In this document: in pieces, positions 13,322 to 15,034 of the stretch
Position numbering within the stretch: position 1 is the first letter of the stretch
How the letters are laid out: every line of letters starts with the position of its first letter
From: Candidatus Calditenuaceae archaeon JGI OTU-1
GTDB lineage: Archaea; Thermoproteota; Nitrososphaeria_A; Caldarchaeales; Calditenuaceae
Direction: 5' to 3'
NCBI GenBank assembly: GCA_000494145.1
Contig: AWOE01000014.1
Coordinates: 1 to 15,034, forward strand
DNA: 15,034 nt
The notes under the pieces: generated by a model
Told to the model about the DNA's origin: nothing
Database searches by the model: none
Seen by the model: only the letters and a program-made list of their open reading frames with translations
Translations under genes and position numbers: made by a program

Positions 13322-13409
13322 GGGCCCGTAGCTCAGCCTGGACAGAGCGCCGGCCTTCTAACCTTCGGGGGAGAGCCGGAGGTCCCGGGTTCGAGTCCCG
13401 GCGGGCCCG
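13322..13409 (+). tRNA. tRNA-Arg (anticodon TCT) with intron
   Basis: The cloverleaf is complete. The acceptor stem GGGCCCG (13322-13328) pairs perfectly with CGGGCCC (13402-13408), followed by discriminator G13409. The D-arm is GCTC/GAGC (13331-13334 and 13345-13348), the anticodon stem CCGGC/GCCGG (13350-13354 and 13375-13379), the variable loop AGGTC, and the T-arm CCGGG-TTCGAGT-CCCGG (13385-13401). The loop reads C-T-TCT-A, giving anticodon UCU at 13357-13359, which reads AGA and AGG. CCA is not encoded. After removal of a 13-nt intron the mature tRNA is 75 nt. AGG is the main arginine codon of the genes in this window, so this tRNA or a CCU isoacceptor should be heavily used. Confidence 0.95.
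13361..13373 (+). other. tRNA intron, 13 nt, after position 37
   Basis: Between the anticodon loop and the 3' half of the anticodon stem are 13 extra bases, ACCTTCGGGGGAG. Because A occurs at both borders, 13362-13374 is an equivalent assignment. The position, one base after the anticodon, is canonical for archaeal introns cut by the splicing endonuclease. The intron can form a CC-UUCG-GG mini-hairpin, but the flanking bulge-helix-bulge would be short and rely on G-U pairs, so it is a relaxed form. Confidence 0.85.
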
Positions 13410-13481
13410 CAGCTCATCGTCGTCGCCGTCGGTCTGCAACGAACGCAAGACGCCAGTGCTGCTCGCAGTGAGCCCCTATTT

Positions 13482-13490
13482 CGATAAACA
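13482..13490 (+). promoter_or_regulatory. Possible TATA box for cimA
   Basis: CGATAAACA is centred about 28 bp before the ATG at 13515, predicting a near-leaderless transcript and favouring that ATG over the GTG at 13491. The match is partial. Confidence 0.33.
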
Positions 13491-13514
13491 GTGAGCGTTG
13501 CGATCGGCAAGACC

Positions 13515-15034
13515 ATGCAAAGCTATTTGAGGAGACTCCTCGCTGACCAAGCGCGCGGGGGTGGTCGAATCGATTACGTCGAGCTCCTCGACACGACGCT
13601 CAGGGACGGCTCCCAGACAAGAGGAGTGACCTTCACCCTCCACGACAAGGTTAGGGTGGCACAGCTACTGGACGAGCTCGGAATGGACATCATCGAGGCC
13701 GGCTGGCCCGGATCTAATCCTAAGGACTCGGAGGTCTTCAGGGCTTTGAGGGAGGCAGGTCTTTCGAGGAGCAGGGTGGCAGCTTTCGGCAGCACCAGGA
13801 GGAAGGGGGTCAGGGCGGAGCAGGACAGGTCGCTGAACGCGATCGTCGAGGCTGACGTACCGGTGGCTGTGATCTTCGGCAAGTCGTGGACCCTGCACGT
13901 CACGGAGGTCCTCAGGTGCAGCCTCGATGAGAACCTGAGGATGGTGACCGAGTCGGTCGAGTACCTCGTCGATCACGGGCTGGAGGTGGTCTTCGACGCC
14001 GAGCACTTCTTCGACGGATACAAGGAATCTCCCGGGTACGCTCTGTCCGTGCTGAGGTGTGCGGCGGAGGGCGGTGCGAAGACCGTCGTCCTGTGCGACA
14101 CCAACGGAGGAACCCTCCCTCATGAGGTTGAGAGGATCGTCGGCGAGGTCATGGGGGAGCTCGGAGGTCGGGTGAGGCTCGGCATCCACACCCACGACGA
14201 CACGGGCTGTGCGGTCGCCAACTCGCTGCTGGCCGTCAAGGAGGGGGCGAGGCACGTCCAGGGGACGATGATAGGGCTCGGCGAGAGGTGCGGTAACGCG
14301 GACCTGACGCAGGTCGTCCCGACGCTGGTCCTGAAGATGGGTTTCGATTGCCTCGGAGGGAATGCGAGGGAGAAGCTCCCGAGGTTGAGGGAGGTCGCCC
14401 TCATGGTCTCCGAGCTCACGGGCTTCCCAGTCCCGCCGAACCATCCCTACATCGGCAGGAACGCCTTCGCCCACAAGGCAGGCGTCCACATCGACGCGGT
14501 CCTGAAGACGCCACGGGCCTACGAGCACGTCGACCCCTCATCGGTCGGGAACGAGAGGTCCTTCTCGGTCTCGGAGCTGGCCGGGAGGTCGGCGATCGTC
14601 GAGGCCGCCAGGAGGCTCGGGTTGTCCCTCACCAAGGAGGAGGCCGGCAGGGTCCTGGAGGAGGTGAAGAGGGTGGAGGCGGAGGGCAACCATCTGGAGG
14701 GGGCGGAGGCGACGGTCGCGCTGGTCCTGCTGAGGGCCCTCGGGATGCTGAAGGAACCCTTCAGGCTCATCTCGTGGAGCGTCGAGACGGGATACGACGG
14801 CGGATCCCTCAGCTCCAGGGCCACCGTTACGGTCTCCGTCGGAGAGTCGATCGTCTCGTCATCGGGACACGGCGTCGGGCCGGTCCACGCGCTGGACGTG
14901 GCCCTCAGGAGAGCTCTGGTGAGCAGGTTCAGGGAGCTGGAGGAGATCGGGCTCTCCAACTACAAGGTCTCCGTCATCGACTCGGGGAACGGCACGTCGG
15001 CCGGTGTGAGGGTCTACACGGAGTTCCGGCGAGG
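13515..15034 (+). CDS. cimA: (R)-citramalate synthase, 3' end cut by window edge
   Basis: At least 506 residues are present. The enzyme condenses pyruvate with acetyl-CoA to (R)-citramalate, the first step of the threonine-independent isoleucine pathway. The HMGL-like TIM barrel shows LLDTTLRDGSQ (24-34), the stretch GVTFTLHDKVRVA (37-49), EAGWPGSNPKDSEVF (61-75), HFFDGYK (164-170), the metal-binding HTHDDTG (225-231), GERCGNADL (256-264) and FAHKAGVHIDAVLK (318-331). 'GWPGSNPKD' and 'HFFDGYK' mark the citramalate synthase class rather than isopropylmalate or homocitrate synthase. The C-terminal LeuA-type regulatory domain (about 415 onward) suggests feedback control, probably by isoleucine. 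The gene can start at GTG 13491, ATG 13515 or TTG 13527; a TATA-like box favours 13515. About 20-30 residues are probably missing. The N-terminus is some 20 residues longer than usual. Confidence 0.92.
   Translation, partial: MQSYLRRLLADQARGGGRIDYVELLDTTLRDGSQTRGVTFTLHDKVRVAQLLDELGMDIIEAGWPGSNPKDSEVFRALREAGLSRSRVAAFGSTRRKGVRAEQDRSLNAIVEADVPVAVIFGKSWTLHVTEVLRCSLDENLRMVTESVEYLVDHGLEVVFDAEHFFDGYKESPGYALSVLRCAAEGGAKTVVLCDTNGGTLPHEVERIVGEVMGELGGRVRLGIHTHDDTGCAVANSLLAVKEGARHVQGTMIGLGERCGNADLTQVVPTLVLKMGFDCLGGNAREKLPRLREVALMVSELTGFPVPPNHPYIGRNAFAHKAGVHIDAVLKTPRAYEHVDPSSVGNERSFSVSELAGRSAIVEAARRLGLSLTKEEAGRVLEEVKRVEAEGNHLEGAEATVALVLLRALGMLKEPFRLISWSVETGYDGGSLSSRATVTVSVGESIVSSSGHGVGPVHALDVALRRALVSRFRELEEIGLSNYKVSVIDSGNGTSAGVRVYTEFRR

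Noticed and set aside
13322..13409. tRNA-Arg as attachment site for the AT-rich block
   Set aside because: The block lies on the 5' side of the tRNA, about 440 bp away, with no duplicated tRNA 3' end and no integrase.
13158..13448. Minus-strand open frame across the tRNA, with RRDSNPGPPALP
   Set aside because: This residue pattern is the familiar false product of reading the antisense of a tRNA T-arm; the frame crosses the whole tRNA-Arg gene.

Overview
The window looks like a GC-rich archaeal chromosome, probably a thermophilic TACK-group (Thermoproteota-like) lineage. The evidence is a DUF424 protein, a PIN-ATPase-KH protein of the PINA type, a stand-alone THUMP protein, an archaeal-type CoaBC, a tRNA-Arg(UCU) interrupted by a 13-nt intron at the usual archaeal site after position 37, several TATA-like boxes about 25 bp from starts, many GTG/TTG starts, and arginine encoded mostly by AGG. 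The species cannot be named from this sequence alone. Layout, left to right: a HEPN-domain gene cut by the left edge (minus) faces away from a DUF424 gene (plus). DUF424 converges on a minus-strand cluster sufS > ridA > small MscS channel. Diverging from sufS on the plus strand are a two-helix membrane protein, threonine synthase and a zinc-ribbon membrane protein. These converge on the large PINA-like ATPase (minus). Further minus-strand genes follow: coaBC > an unrecognised 109-residue protein > a ROK sugar kinase. A PfkB-family kinase starts divergently from coaBC and overlaps tail-to-tail with a THUMP RNA-binding protein. After a 320-bp gene-poor gap comes an AT-rich AtoE-type short-chain fatty acid transporter, which reads as a horizontally acquired insertion. 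A gap of roughly 600 bp with hairpins, palindromes and possible gene debris leads to the tRNA-Arg and then to a citramalate synthase that runs off the right edge. Metabolic links: ThrC makes threonine, while CimA opens a threonine-independent route to isoleucine from pyruvate and acetyl-CoA. RidA clears reactive enamines/imines of the kind PLP enzymes release and sits beside the PLP enzyme SufS. CoaBC supplies CoA precursors, and AtoE would import short-chain acids that can become acyl-CoAs. PINA and the THUMP protein belong to DNA recombination and RNA modification. I find no convincing new multigene system. The points most worth checking are a Tyr in place of the expected catalytic His in CoaBC, the AT-rich transporter island with its reassigned start, the minimal tRNA intron, the unknown gene overlapping the ROK kinase, and the structured gene-free stretch beside the tRNA.
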